In this document: positions 1 through 6,957 of the stretch, piece after piece
Layout: every line of letters starts with the position of its first letter
Numbering within the stretch: the first letter of the stretch is position 1
Source of the DNA: Perlabentimonas sp964554585
GTDB lineage: Bacteria > Bacteroidota > Bacteroidia > Bacteroidales > Tenuifilaceae
Reading direction: 5' to 3'
DNA: 21,476 nt
NCBI GenBank assembly: GCA_964554585.1
Contig: CAZKPD010000031.1
Coordinates: 1-21,476, forward strand
Notes under the pieces: generated by a model
The model's database searches: none
The model's input: only the letters and a program-made list of their open reading frames with translations
What the model was told of the DNA's origin: nothing
Translations under genes and position numbers: made by a program

Positions 1-1958
1 GTCAGTGGTACTTCTACGGTGCTTGTGAGCCCGAGCCCGATGTGAATATCGCTTGGTTTACCGAGCCCGCCCGTCGCTCTATGATTACGTTGACCACCAC
101 TCCGGGTCATTACCATTCGGATTTAATAGTGAATAGGGAAGAGAACTACACCCAGCTGAACCAGGTGGATAACTACACCCAAGGGAAAGATTTGGTGGTT
201 AGGGTTAAGGATGCTTCGGGTAACCCTGTGGAGGATGCCACGGTGAGGTATCTGGTTTACAACTATGCGCAGCTCTACCCGTTGGCTACGCTAAACACCA
301 ATGCCCAAGGGTTTTCAACCCTGCGATTGGGTTTGGGCAATGTGGTGGTTTGGGCCAATGAGGGCGACCTGTTCGATTTTGCCCATATATCGGTGGAAAC
401 CACCGATACGCTAATGCTCACCCTTGGCAACAGGGAGCAAAAAGAGTATAGCCTGGAGCTGGAAATGAATCCTCCCGCCATTCAGAATCCGCTACCCGTT
501 TCAAAACAGGCCCGAGCAGAGAATAATCTTCGCTTGGCGCAAGAGGATTCCATTCGTCATGCCTATGAGAGCACGTTTTTAGGACAATCGGCAGCTAAGG
601 AGTTTGCCCTAAAGCATAAGTTGAATAGCGAGCAGTTTGTCTCAATTATCCTTCAATCCCGTGGCAACTGGAGCGATATTCTCCGCTTTGTTGAGGGTGC
701 AGATGGGAATCCCATGGTATTACCCCTGCTGGGTGCTGTGGCCGAGAAGGATTTGCGCGATGCTCCCGCTGAGGTGTTGCTTTCGCACTTAAATAATACT
801 CCCGAAAGAATGAAGGGTGTTAGTGAGGATATTTGGGTGAAATATGTGCTCAATCCGCGAATCTCGTTAGAAATGTTAACCCCATATAAGGAGGAGTTGC
901 CAAAATTATTAGGCGATGAGTTTTTTATAGAGGTGGCTCAAAACCCTGAGGTTGCCTTGCAGTGGGTTGAGGAGAATCTTACTTTGGTGGGTTATGATGA
1001 GGACTACACCGTAGCTTCTGTTGTACCCGGAGGAGCAGTGCAGATGCGTGCCGCTGATATCTCGGGTAGAAATATCCTTTTTGTGGCGCTTTGTCGTACT
1101 GCAGGAGTACCCGCCCGCCTCAATGAGGTTACGGGTAATGTGGAGTACTGGCAAAACGGTTGGGTGCAAGCCTTTGCACCCGTTGCCAAGGAGGCGTCGC
1201 AAAAGCCTGCCCGCTTAACGTTTAGCTATAAGGGCGACGAGTCGTGCAAGTACTGGTCCAACTTCACCCTTTCCTTTTTTGAGAAAGGATACTTTAAGAC
1301 GCTAACCTTTGACCGAAGTATGGATGTGAGGGAGTTTCCCAAATCCATTGAGGTGGAGCCCGGCTACTATATGCTGGTTACGGGTAATCGGTTAAACGAG
1401 GGTTCGGTGCTTTCCAATGTGTCATTCCATCGGTTGGCCTCCGGCCAAGCTCACACACTGCCCGTTCAGCTGCGTGAGGATGATAATGCATTGCAAGTAT
1501 TGGCCCATATAAATCTTCCCGATTTTATTAATATTAGCGATGGATCTAAGTCGGAGCTGGGCCAGCTGATTAAAACCTACGGCGCTGCCACGCTTATCTG
1601 GCTCGACCCGGGCAAAGAGCCCACCCGTCATGTGCTTAAGGATTTAAAGGAGATGAAAGAGGCCTTTGATGAGCTCAGCATGCCGTTCCTTTTCTTCGTT
1701 CCGCAGGAGAAGCAAACCGCTTCATTTAACTACAATGAGCTGATACTTCCCGACAATTCGGATATGGCGGTGGATACGGACATGCTGCAGCAGCTCTCCA
1801 AAGCGTTTAAGCGCAGTTTGGATGATGAGTTTCCGGTTATTGCTATGGTCAACGTGCATGGCGATGTGCTCTACTTCTCATCGGGCTATACCATAGGAAT
1901 GGGCGATAGGGTGCTTAAGACCTATAAGCAGCTGAGGCGGATGGATGATAATGAGTAG
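1..1958 (+). CDS. Transglutaminase-like domain protein, 5' end outside the window
   Basis: The reading frame is already open at base 3, so the gene begins upstream; the GTG at 42 is an internal Val codon. About 650 codons are visible. Numbering from that GTG, residues about 45-125 look like an Ig/MG2-type beta domain, 155-320 are helical, and about 330-390 carry a transglutaminase-like core with the signature LFVALCRTAGVPARL. Where the family normally has GDCxD and a nucleophilic Cys before LFVALC, this protein has an ISGRN sequence, and the usual His region reads EYWQNGWVQ. It is therefore probably a non-catalytic member, as several Bacteroidota relatives appear to be. The C-terminal ~120 residues resemble a thioredoxin-like fold (IAMVNVHGDVLYFSSGY) without a CxxC. 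It is probably exported to the cell surface, but the signal peptide would lie outside the window. The fold assignment is fairly safe; the role is unknown. Confidence 0.8.
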   Translation, partial: QWYFYGACEPEPDVNIAWFTEPARRSMITLTTTPGHYHSDLIVNREENYTQLNQVDNYTQGKDLVVRVKDASGNPVEDATVRYLVYNYAQLYPLATLNTNAQGFSTLRLGLGNVVVWANEGDLFDFAHISVETTDTLMLTLGNREQKEYSLELEMNPPAIQNPLPVSKQARAENNLRLAQEDSIRHAYESTFLGQSAAKEFALKHKLNSEQFVSIILQSRGNWSDILRFVEGADGNPMVLPLLGAVAEKDLRDAPAEVLLSHLNNTPERMKGVSEDIWVKYVLNPRISLEMLTPYKEELPKLLGDEFFIEVAQNPEVALQWVEENLTLVGYDEDYTVASVVPGGAVQMRAADISGRNILFVALCRTAGVPARLNEVTGNVEYWQNGWVQAFAPVAKEASQKPARLTFSYKGDESCKYWSNFTLSFFEKGYFKTLTFDRSMDVREFPKSIEVEPGYYMLVTGNRLNEGSVLSNVSFHRLASGQAHTLPVQLREDDNALQVLAHINLPDFINISDGSKSELGQLIKTYGAATLIWLDPGKEPTRHVLKDLKEMKEAFDELSMPFLFFVPQEKQTASFNYNELILPDNSDMAVDTDMLQQLSKAFKRSLDDEFPVIAMVNVHGDVLYFSSGYTIGMGDRVLKTYKQLRRMDDNE

Positions 1959-1993
1959 TCGGTTGCTATTGCGAGTATTGAATGTAAACTGAT

Positions 1994-2620
1994 ATGCAAA
2001 ACATAGTTATTGAAGCCTGTGTGGAAACCCTGGAGCAGTGCGTAAATGCACAGCAACAGGGTGCTCAGCGGCTGGAACTGTGCGATAGGCTTGATTTGGG
2101 CGGAACCACGCCCTCGGAGGAGCTGATAAGAGCGGTTAAAGCTGCCGTTACTATTCCCATTCGGGTGATGATTCGCCCCCGTGGGGGCGATTTTGTCTAT
2201 ACCCCACAGGAGTTGGAACAGATGCGGCAATCCATTATGCTTTGCCACCAATTGGGTGTGGATGGCGTGGTTTTGGGTATTCTTACCCCCGATAACCGAT
2301 TGGATATGGAAACCATGCAACCGCTTATTGACTTGGCCAAACCCATGAATGTGGTGATCCATAAAGCCATTGACGAAACCGAAAATCCGCTTGCAGAGAT
2401 GGATAGGTTGCAATCCGTTGAGGGGGTGAATGCCATTCTTACCTCCGGTAAGCAGGAAACAGCGCTTCTGGGCGCAGGGCTGTTAAGGCAGATGGTAGCC
2501 AACCAAAAGCATGTGCAGATTATTGCCGCCGGGCGCATCACCAATAAAAACCTGCAGGAGGTTATGCAGACCATTGGTGCTGGGCAATATCACGGTAAGC
2601 TGATAGTTGGCGAAATATAA
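1994..2620 (+). CDS. cutC: CutC family protein, short form
   Basis: This 208-residue protein has the CutC TIM-barrel motifs in order: IEACVETLEQC near the N-terminus, GAQRLELCDRLDLGGTTPS at about 24-42, IRVMIRPRGGDFVYT at about 55-70, and AILTSG at about 145-150. E. coli CutC is about 248 residues; this protein stops after HGKLIVGEI and lacks the last ~35 residues, so the final strand/helix of the barrel is missing or reduced. The reading frame is clean, so this looks like a natural short form. CutC was named for copper tolerance in E. coli, but its biochemical activity is not settled. It starts 35 bases after the upstream gene on the same strand and may be co-transcribed with it. Confidence 0.9.
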   Translation: MQNIVIEACVETLEQCVNAQQQGAQRLELCDRLDLGGTTPSEELIRAVKAAVTIPIRVMIRPRGGDFVYTPQELEQMRQSIMLCHQLGVDGVVLGILTPDNRLDMETMQPLIDLAKPMNVVIHKAIDETENPLAEMDRLQSVEGVNAILTSGKQETALLGAGLLRQMVANQKHVQIIAAGRITNKNLQEVMQTIGAGQYHGKLIVGEI

Positions 2621-2683
2621 TTCTTATTCAATAATAATCAGCTTTTTGTAGGCGTTATCCTGAAAATCCTCAATTATCCGTTT

Positions 2684-3094
2684 ATGAAAGCAAAAATTAT
2701 TAACACCTTAGTGCCCACCCTACTGGGCATAGCGGCCGTATTGGCCCTCTTGGTGCTTTTTAATGTGGTGGTGCATCATGGCGATGCGTTCCGTGCACCC
2801 GATAATGGCTTTTTCTCCTTCTTTGTACCGGTAACCACAGCTGCTGCCATTATCATCCAGTTTCTTCTAACCCTGCCCGTTTGGCGGAAATTCAAAGCCC
2901 ATGGTAAAGTTTTAGGGCTATCCCTTGTTCCGTTTACCGTGCTGCTCTGTCTGCTTTCAGGGCTACTGTTTGGGTTGGTTTTCTGGGAGAGGAGCTATGG
3001 ACCTATGGAGTTACTATGGCAGTTTTTAACAGGATTTATTGCTTTTTCGGTCTATTGGACCGTAAATCTTTCCGTATTAAAAAGGCTTTCGTAA
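2684..3094 (+). CDS. Small four-helix membrane protein of unknown function
   Basis: The product is 136 residues and strongly hydrophobic, with about four predicted membrane segments (residues about 8-28, 44-64, 76-98 and 106-128). A charged stretch (WRKFKAHGK) between the second and third segments suggests a cytoplasmic loop. I recognise no family motif. The start ATG at 2684 precedes MKAKIINTLVPTLLGIAA. It lies 63 bases after cutC and 73 bases before the acetyltransferase gene, all on the same strand, with no terminator visible between them. The membrane location is well supported; nothing points to a specific function. Confidence 0.75.
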   Translation: MKAKIINTLVPTLLGIAAVLALLVLFNVVVHHGDAFRAPDNGFFSFFVPVTTAAAIIIQFLLTLPVWRKFKAHGKVLGLSLVPFTVLLCLLSGLLFGLVFWERSYGPMELLWQFLTGFIAFSVYWTVNLSVLKRLS

Positions 3095-3167
3095 GCACTG
3101 AAAACAAAAGTTATAGGGTGGTCTTTTTTAGAGAACCCTGCGCATACCTGCGAAATTTTGAATAATA

Positions 3168-3866
3168 ATGAATATCCATTTCAGTCAAGTTGCACCGACT
3201 CACAATCAACCGATTGAGGATGCCATAGCGATCTACCTAAATTCTTTCCCTGCAAACGAGCGGCACAGCGTGGAGCTGATTCGGCAAAGGGTTGAGGCGG
3301 GTAGTTCTCAACTGCATATTGGCAGGATGGGCGATGATGTGGTGTGTATGGCTCTGCTTTGGCCTTTCAAAGCCATTCCCTTTATTTTGCTCGATTACTT
3401 AGCCGTTAAAAACGGCTATCGGGGTGCCAATATCGGCTCTGGATTTATGGAGTACCTATCCGGTGTGGCTAAAAGCATGGGTAAAACTATGGTGCTGGAG
3501 GTGGAGCATCCCGATTTTGGCAACAACAGGGAGGAGCGTATGGGTCGTATTAACTTTTACCTAAGTACCGGAGCATATCTACTTGGTGATTTTACCTATA
3601 TCCTGCCCGCATTGGATAGCACCACACCCACGCAAATGGTGCTGATGCTCTATCCGCCCCAAGCGGATACCCATTACTACACCAATGACATCAAACAGCT
3701 GGTGATTACGCTCTACGAGGAGCTTTACAATCGCTCTTCCAACGATCCGTTGCTCAATTCTTTTCTTGGGAATATTCCACAAACCATAATCCTCTCTAGG
3801 AATATAATTCCCACACTATTTAACAAAAAACGCCTAAAGGGTGAGCATAAAAAAGCCGACCCTTAG
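3168..3866 (+). CDS. GNAT family N-acetyltransferase
   Basis: The 232-residue product carries a GNAT fold over about residues 5-155. The acetyl-CoA loop is GYRGANIGSGFMEYL (about 84-98), the expected R-G-x-x-I-G-x-G type, preceded by the strand ILLDYLAV and followed by KTMVLEVEHP. A C-terminal extension of about 75 residues follows (TLYEELYNRSSNDPLLNSF and onward). This extension is the part that survives as a decayed copy at 4715-4861. The substrate cannot be told from sequence. The last codons and the stop lie inside the hairpin that serves as terminator for the opposing gene at 3897-4529. Confidence 0.85.
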   Translation: MNIHFSQVAPTHNQPIEDAIAIYLNSFPANERHSVELIRQRVEAGSSQLHIGRMGDDVVCMALLWPFKAIPFILLDYLAVKNGYRGANIGSGFMEYLSGVAKSMGKTMVLEVEHPDFGNNREERMGRINFYLSTGAYLLGDFTYILPALDSTTPTQMVLMLYPPQADTHYYTNDIKQLVITLYEELYNRSSNDPLLNSFLGNIPQTIILSRNIIPTLFNKKRLKGEHKKADP

Positions 3867-3873
3867 GCCGGCT
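3854..3873 (-). terminator. Rho-independent terminator overlapping the GNAT stop codon
   Basis: Read on the minus strand, AGCCGGCC and GGUCGGCU pair (one G-U pair) around a short loop, followed directly by six U residues (As at 3848-3854 region on the plus strand). This is a good intrinsic terminator for the minus-strand gene ending at 3897. The hairpin includes the GNAT stop codon at 3864-3866, so the two convergent genes share this DNA. Confidence 0.75.
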
Positions 3874-3896
3874 CCATATAATCTATTACTGTTCGG

Positions 3897-4529
3897 TTAT
3901 TCTTTACCGAAATAAAAGTTAAGGCTGAATTTGGCAACGGTGGGTGCTACGTTTATAGAGTTGTATATGGTTTCTTTGGCGGGGCGTCCATTATACTCAT
4001 ATTCATTAACTCTTTTCGAACTCCCCTTAAGGTATCGTATTGCATATTCGCCACCAATACTGAAGTTGCTGCTCAGAAAATATTCAACACCAAAACCCAG
4101 TTCAGCACCAAAAAGATTGATATTCTTCAAGTTATTGCTAAACTCCTCTTCAACAGCATCGTCAATCTTCATTTTGCCTGTTATAAATGCCTTGCTAAGA
4201 GAAAGGTTGGCATAGGCTTTCAGGTCATTGGACTCGATTACAAAATATTTAACACCAAGCGTGGGAAGGATTAGATTTATAGATGCATTTTCTTTATTAG
4301 TATAGGTATTCCAACGCCCGTCATAGCTATCCCAATAGCGGTCAGAATAATCGTAAGCGATAGAGGCACTGACCAGTTGTAATGCAGCATAGGGTACCAG
4401 ATTTCCTACCTTATAGCCAAAATTGGCTGAGTTGGAAACAAGGCCGGGATTCACACCAAAATAGAATTGTCCGTAGCTGTTAAATCCTATGGCCAATGCT
4501 AAAACTAAGATAAATGCTGTCTTTTTCAT
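3897..4529 (-). CDS. Small outer-membrane beta-barrel protein
   Basis: The 210-residue protein begins with a typical signal peptide (MKKTAFILVLALAIGFNSYG, cleavage likely before Gln21). The rest alternates hydrophobic and polar residues with frequent aromatic and glycine residues, as in 8- to 10-strand barrels: FYFGVNPGL, LGVKYFVI, ELGFGVEYFL, FSIGGEYAIRYL and a final FSLNFYFGKE strand. This matches the general outer-membrane barrel/porin-family type in Bacteroidota. No ligand can be assigned. It is a single gene with its own terminator downstream and a 360-base gap upstream. It lies between the intact GNAT gene and the decayed copy of that gene's 3' end. Confidence 0.8.
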   Translation of the reverse strand: MKKTAFILVLALAIGFNSYGQFYFGVNPGLVSNSANFGYKVGNLVPYAALQLVSASIAYDYSDRYWDSYDGRWNTYTNKENASINLILPTLGVKYFVIESNDLKAYANLSLSKAFITGKMKIDDAVEEEFSNNLKNINLFGAELGFGVEYFLSSNFSIGGEYAIRYLKGSSKRVNEYEYNGRPAKETIYNSINVAPTVAKFSLNFYFGKE

Positions 4530-4890
4530 GTTTTCAAGTTTTTAAGGTTTAATTTTCAGTAATTAGGATTTTAATTATGGAATTATAAGATAATCGAATA
4601 TAAGAAATCCCTTTTGTCTTTCCAACAAGAATACTAAAATTAATGCTTCAGGTAATGCCGTTTCTCGGTTTTCAGTTTTGCCTTTTTGTTGTACTTGTGA
4701 GGTGAAATCTTTCGTATGCAGCAGCCAATGCCCGAATAGCCTGTCGACTAGTTATGCTCTAACAGGAGCTGTACAATCGCCCTTCCCACGATCCATTGCT
4801 AAATTCTTTTATCGGCACTATCCCAAAAATCGTTACCATATCCGGAAATATCCCTCGGTAATCATTACCTTTATAGCAAAATAATAGACC
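4530..4890. other. Gap between divergent genes, containing a gene relic
   Basis: This 361-base gap separates the minus-strand barrel gene from the plus-strand NlpE-type gene. The left part (4530-4660) is AT-rich and probably holds the barrel gene's leader and promoter, although I see no clean TAnnTTTG box. The right part (4715-4861) is the GNAT-like relic described separately. A 7-of-8 match to the -7 box, TACCTTTA at 4866-4873, lies just before the NlpE-type start. Confidence 0.55.
4715..4861 (+). pseudogene. Decayed copy of the 3' end of the GNAT acetyltransferase gene
   Basis: From 4766 to the TAA at 4859-4861 the plus strand encodes ELYNRPSHDPLLNSF followed by IGTIPKIVTISGNIPR. The intact GNAT gene encodes ELYNRSSNDPLLNSF and then LGNIPQTIILSRNIIP from base 3720. 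About 19 of 30 residues are identical in the same order, and the DNA is alignable throughout. Upstream in the same frame, LVML then a TAA (4760-4762) aligns with VITLY of the intact gene, with the stop in place of Tyr. The segment 4715-4750 is weakly alignable. No start or acetyl-CoA loop remains. It is therefore a truncated, stop-containing paralogue remnant. Confidence 0.8.
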
Positions 4891-5346
4891 ATGAAAAAAC
4901 AATTTTTTACACTATTGATGCTTGTGGCCATAGCCTTTGGCGCTTGCAATTCTGCTCCTAAAAACCGGGAGAATTCCCAAGGGGTAACCGAAGAAGCAGC
5001 CATTTTTGATGGGCATACCAGCCAAAACTCTTTGGATTGGGACGGCACCTATATTGGCACCCTTCCCTGTGCCGATTGTGAGGGCATTGAGACAACCATT
5101 ATCCTAAGTATGGATCATACGTTTACCCAAAAGCAGGTATATCTGAAGGGAGAAGAAAGGCATACATTTGAGAGTGAGGGTACTTTCCAATGGGATGAAT
5201 CTGGAAGGATTATCACCCTTCAATTTGAAGATAATACTTGGATGTACCAGGTGGTTGAGAATGCCATTATCCATCTGGATATGGAGGGGAATCGGATTGA
5301 GGGTGAGCTGGCAGAACACTACGTGTTGGAAAAGCAGATGGAGTAA
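4891..5346 (+). CDS. NlpE-type copper-resistance-family lipoprotein
   Basis: The 151-residue protein has a lipoprotein signal (lipobox FGAC, acylated Cys19), a low-complexity linker to about residue 48, and an NlpE N-terminal-like beta domain. The domain's hallmark is WDGTYIGTLPCADCEGIETT with the CxxC at residues 60-63, followed by TFTQKQVYL, EGTFQWDESGRIITLQF and a final GELAEHYVLEK. E. coli NlpE (CutF) is a two-domain outer-membrane lipoprotein that signals surface and lipoprotein stress to CpxA; this protein has only the N-terminal domain, which is common in Bacteroidota. It should be anchored in the envelope. Whether it binds copper is not shown by the sequence beyond the CxxC. It is a single gene; the lipoprotein relic follows. 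Confidence 0.88.
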   Translation: MKKQFFTLLMLVAIAFGACNSAPKNRENSQGVTEEAAIFDGHTSQNSLDWDGTYIGTLPCADCEGIETTIILSMDHTFTQKQVYLKGEERHTFESEGTFQWDESGRIITLQFEDNTWMYQVVENAIIHLDMEGNRIEGELAEHYVLEKQME

Positions 5347-5683
5347 TACGTCAAGGAAACGATGCCATAGAGAGGTGCCAATAACGTTGTTATAACCGTT
5401 GCCTTGCTTAAAGAACTCTTATAATAGCAAAAATGAAAGCGGTTAGAACATTTTAATTCAGGTTTTGTTGTCCTTACCGTTATTGGGAGTAAGTAGAATC
5501 CAGTATTTACCTTGGTAGGAAAATGGGATATAGCATTCATTGCCACAGGTGTGAGAGATTTACTTGATTTGTGACACCTTCCATGGGACGGAGTGTGTTT
5601 TTGGAGATATAGATTGGAGTTTTTGTATTCCAAACAAAAAATAGATAATTAACTAAGAATCATTAACATAAAAACTGATTAAT
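5347..5683. other. 337-base gap containing a lipoprotein relic
   Basis: No intact gene is present. Bases 5433-5574 are a decayed member of the downstream lipoprotein family (separate entry). Bases 5347-5432 and 5575-5683 show no coding signal; the latter should hold the promoter and leader of the gene at 5684, but I could not find a convincing -7 box. Confidence 0.6.
5433..5574 (+). pseudogene. Relic of a fourth lipocalin-like lipoprotein
   Basis: An ATG at 5433 begins MKAVRTF and then hits a stop. One frame over (from 5452) the DNA reads GFVVLTVIGSK, stop, NPVFTLVGKWDIAF and ends at TGA 5572-5574. The gene at 6348 reads FVTLALIGCKTDPPFTFVGKWN and the gene at 6958 has FTLVGKWN. Lipobox and VGKW spacing are the same, so homology is clear. 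The Cys that would be acylated is now Ser (TGT to AGT), a frameshift separates the start from the signal peptide, a stop lies just after the lipobox, and the C-terminal ~100 codons are gone. Confidence 0.8.
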
Positions 5684-6160
5684 ATGAAAAAGATTAAACT
5701 AATTGTGCTTTCGGCCCTTTTACTCTTTTCGGCTGCCGCTTGTAAGAAAGATAAAATTAAGCCGGATAAACCAGCTGATGAAAATGAACAAATTTCCATG
5801 GTGGGTAAATGGAATATTGATAGAGCTGTGGTTTTGGAGATTATCGATGGTGAGGTGAACGAAATTATCAATAGAGAAGATGTGGGTTGGTTTCAATTTA
5901 ACGAGGACCAAACAGGTAGTTCGTATATCGAGGGAATGGAAGGAGAAGATGCAGTAGAAACCAATTTTACTTGGATTCAAACCGAAGAGGAGATAATTCT
6001 ATCTCCGGTTGACCCTGAGCATGCTGGACAGCCGGACATCGTGTTAGAGATTGTTACTATGCATGAGGAGGAGGTTCTTTTAAGAAGTACCAATGAATTT
6101 GAATCGGATGGTTCAACCTATGTTATCCAGGTTGAATGGTTACTTACTCCCATCAAATAA
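5684..6160 (+). CDS. Lipocalin-like lipoprotein, family copy 1
   Basis: The 158-residue protein has a lipoprotein signal peptide with lipobox SAAAC and acylated Cys20, a Lys/Asp-rich linker, then a domain that opens with MVGKWNID. It continues with VGWFQFNEDQTGSSY, NFTWIQTEEEIILS and LEIVTMHEEEVLLRS. The WKWN-like opening strand, the F-N-x-D-x-T-G turn and the F-T-W strand are what one sees in lipocalin-like domains of Bacteroidota lipoproteins. Shared motifs with 6348-6845 and 6958-7404 show a local paralogous family. The product is acidic and probably faces the periplasm or the cell surface. Ligand and role are unknown. It is followed by its own terminator, so it is not in an operon with the next copy. 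Confidence 0.8.
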   Translation: MKKIKLIVLSALLLFSAAACKKDKIKPDKPADENEQISMVGKWNIDRAVVLEIIDGEVNEIINREDVGWFQFNEDQTGSSYIEGMEGEDAVETNFTWIQTEEEIILSPVDPEHAGQPDIVLEIVTMHEEEVLLRSTNEFESDGSTYVIQVEWLLTPIK

Positions 6161-6176
6161 CTTGTAAATAAAATGG

Positions 6177-6206
6177 AAAGCCGCCCATGTGAGGCGGCTT
6201 TTTTTG
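6177..6206 (+). terminator. Rho-independent terminator after lipoprotein copy 1
   Basis: AAAGCCGCC (6177-6185) pairs perfectly with GGCGGCTTT (6193-6201) around a 7-base loop and runs into a T tract to 6205. It lies 17 bases after the stop codon at 6160 and separates copy 1 from copy 2. Confidence 0.9.
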
Positions 6207-6277
6207 TTGAAAGGTAAGGTGTGAGGGTTAGGATTCCAACACTTAGCTGTTTAAATAGATAATTGACATCTGATAGG

Positions 6278-6308
6278 TTGACAAATTATTGAGGTTAAGT
6301 TATCTTTA
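6278..6308 (+). promoter_or_regulatory. Probable Bacteroidota promoter for lipoprotein copy 2
   Basis: TTG at 6278-6280 and TATCTTTA at 6301-6308 (7 of 8 to TAnnTTTG) are 20 bases apart, the usual spacing of the -33 and -7 elements. A second, overlapping candidate has TTG at 6289-6291 and CATATTTG at 6312-6319. Either would give a leader of about 20-35 bases. Confidence 0.4.
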
Positions 6309-6315
6309 TAGCATA

Positions 6316-6336
6316 TTTGAAAAACGATTTTTCAAA
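6316..6336 (+). repeat. Perfect inverted repeat in the leader of lipoprotein copy 2
   Basis: TTTGAAAAA (6316-6324) and TTTTTCAAA (6328-6336) are exact inverted copies around the loop CGA. The hairpin ends 11 bases before the ATG at 6348. It may be a leader mRNA structure or an operator; AT-rich composition makes chance possible. Confidence 0.5.
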
Positions 6337-6347
6337 CTTGAATGGCT

Positions 6348-6845
6348 ATGAAAACTTTTAAGGGTTTTATATTTCTAGCTTTTGTCACATTAGCATTAAT
6401 TGGTTGTAAAACAGATCCTCCGTTTACCTTTGTGGGTAAATGGAATGTGGAAACCATTACCACCAATGTATTGATTAACGGTATATTTAAGCTTCCCACC
6501 CAAGAGCAGTCCAATAATGGCGAGGTGGAGTTTAGAGAGGACTACACAGGAACTTATGCACGTATCGGTAATTTTACTTGGTCGCATATCCACACACTTT
6601 TAGTCGTTAAGTTTGATGGCGAGGGAGTGGTTGATATTCCCGCCCTTGAGTTTGAACTTACTACTATGGAACCCAAAAGGGTAGAGGGTAAAGCGAATTT
6701 TTCTATTACGTTGGATAGTGTGGAGGGATTGGAGGATTGGCTTCCCCTTCCGGATTTACCCGATGGGTTTGATTGGGATTTAATCTTTGGCGACGATGGG
6801 TTACACCTCTCCATTGATCTTGAGTGCGTGCTGGGTAAAGATTAG
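6348..6845 (+). CDS. Lipocalin-like lipoprotein, family copy 2
   Basis: I place the start at the ATG at 6348 (MKTFKGF), not at the ATG two codons earlier (6342), because this puts the lipobox Cys (ALIGC) at residue 20, as in the two sister genes. The 165-residue product opens its domain with FTFVGKWNVE, then shows EVEFREDYTGTY, NFTWSHIHTLLVVKF and FELTTMEPKRVEG. These correspond to FTLVGKWN, IQFNKDKTGTI, TFTWTLVGNQLTI and LTLTTMDPKFVV of copy 3. A distinctive acidic, Pro/Trp/Asp-rich insertion lies at about residues 127-150. It is probably membrane-anchored in the envelope. Function unknown. Confidence 0.78.
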   Translation: MKTFKGFIFLAFVTLALIGCKTDPPFTFVGKWNVETITTNVLINGIFKLPTQEQSNNGEVEFREDYTGTYARIGNFTWSHIHTLLVVKFDGEGVVDIPALEFELTTMEPKRVEGKANFSITLDSVEGLEDWLPLPDLPDGFDWDLIFGDDGLHLSIDLECVLGKD

Positions 6846-6915
6846 CGAAAAACACGTCTTACATATTGCATTTCGTTGAACTTTTTCTTACTCAAAATAG
6901 TTTTAGTATAAATCT

Positions 6916-6923
6916 TAATTTTG
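6916..6923 (+). promoter_or_regulatory. -7 box TAATTTTG upstream of lipoprotein copy 3
   Basis: An exact match to TAnnTTTG, 34 bases before the ATG at 6958. No good -33 TTG lies at the ideal distance, so support rests on the -7 box and its position. Confidence 0.45.
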
Positions 6924-6957
6924 TAATCACTTTAATATTAACCTAAAAATTTTAACC

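Noticed and set aside
4678..4884. A 68-codon plus-strand open frame between the barrel and NlpE-type genes
   Set aside because: It runs out of frame through the GNAT relic; the homology lies in a different frame that has stops, so this frame is an accident.
5319..5633. A 104-codon minus-strand open frame
   Set aside because: It is antisense to the lipoprotein relic; its apparent resemblance to an open frame opposite copy 2 (PTKVN) is only the reverse complement of the shared VGKW DNA.
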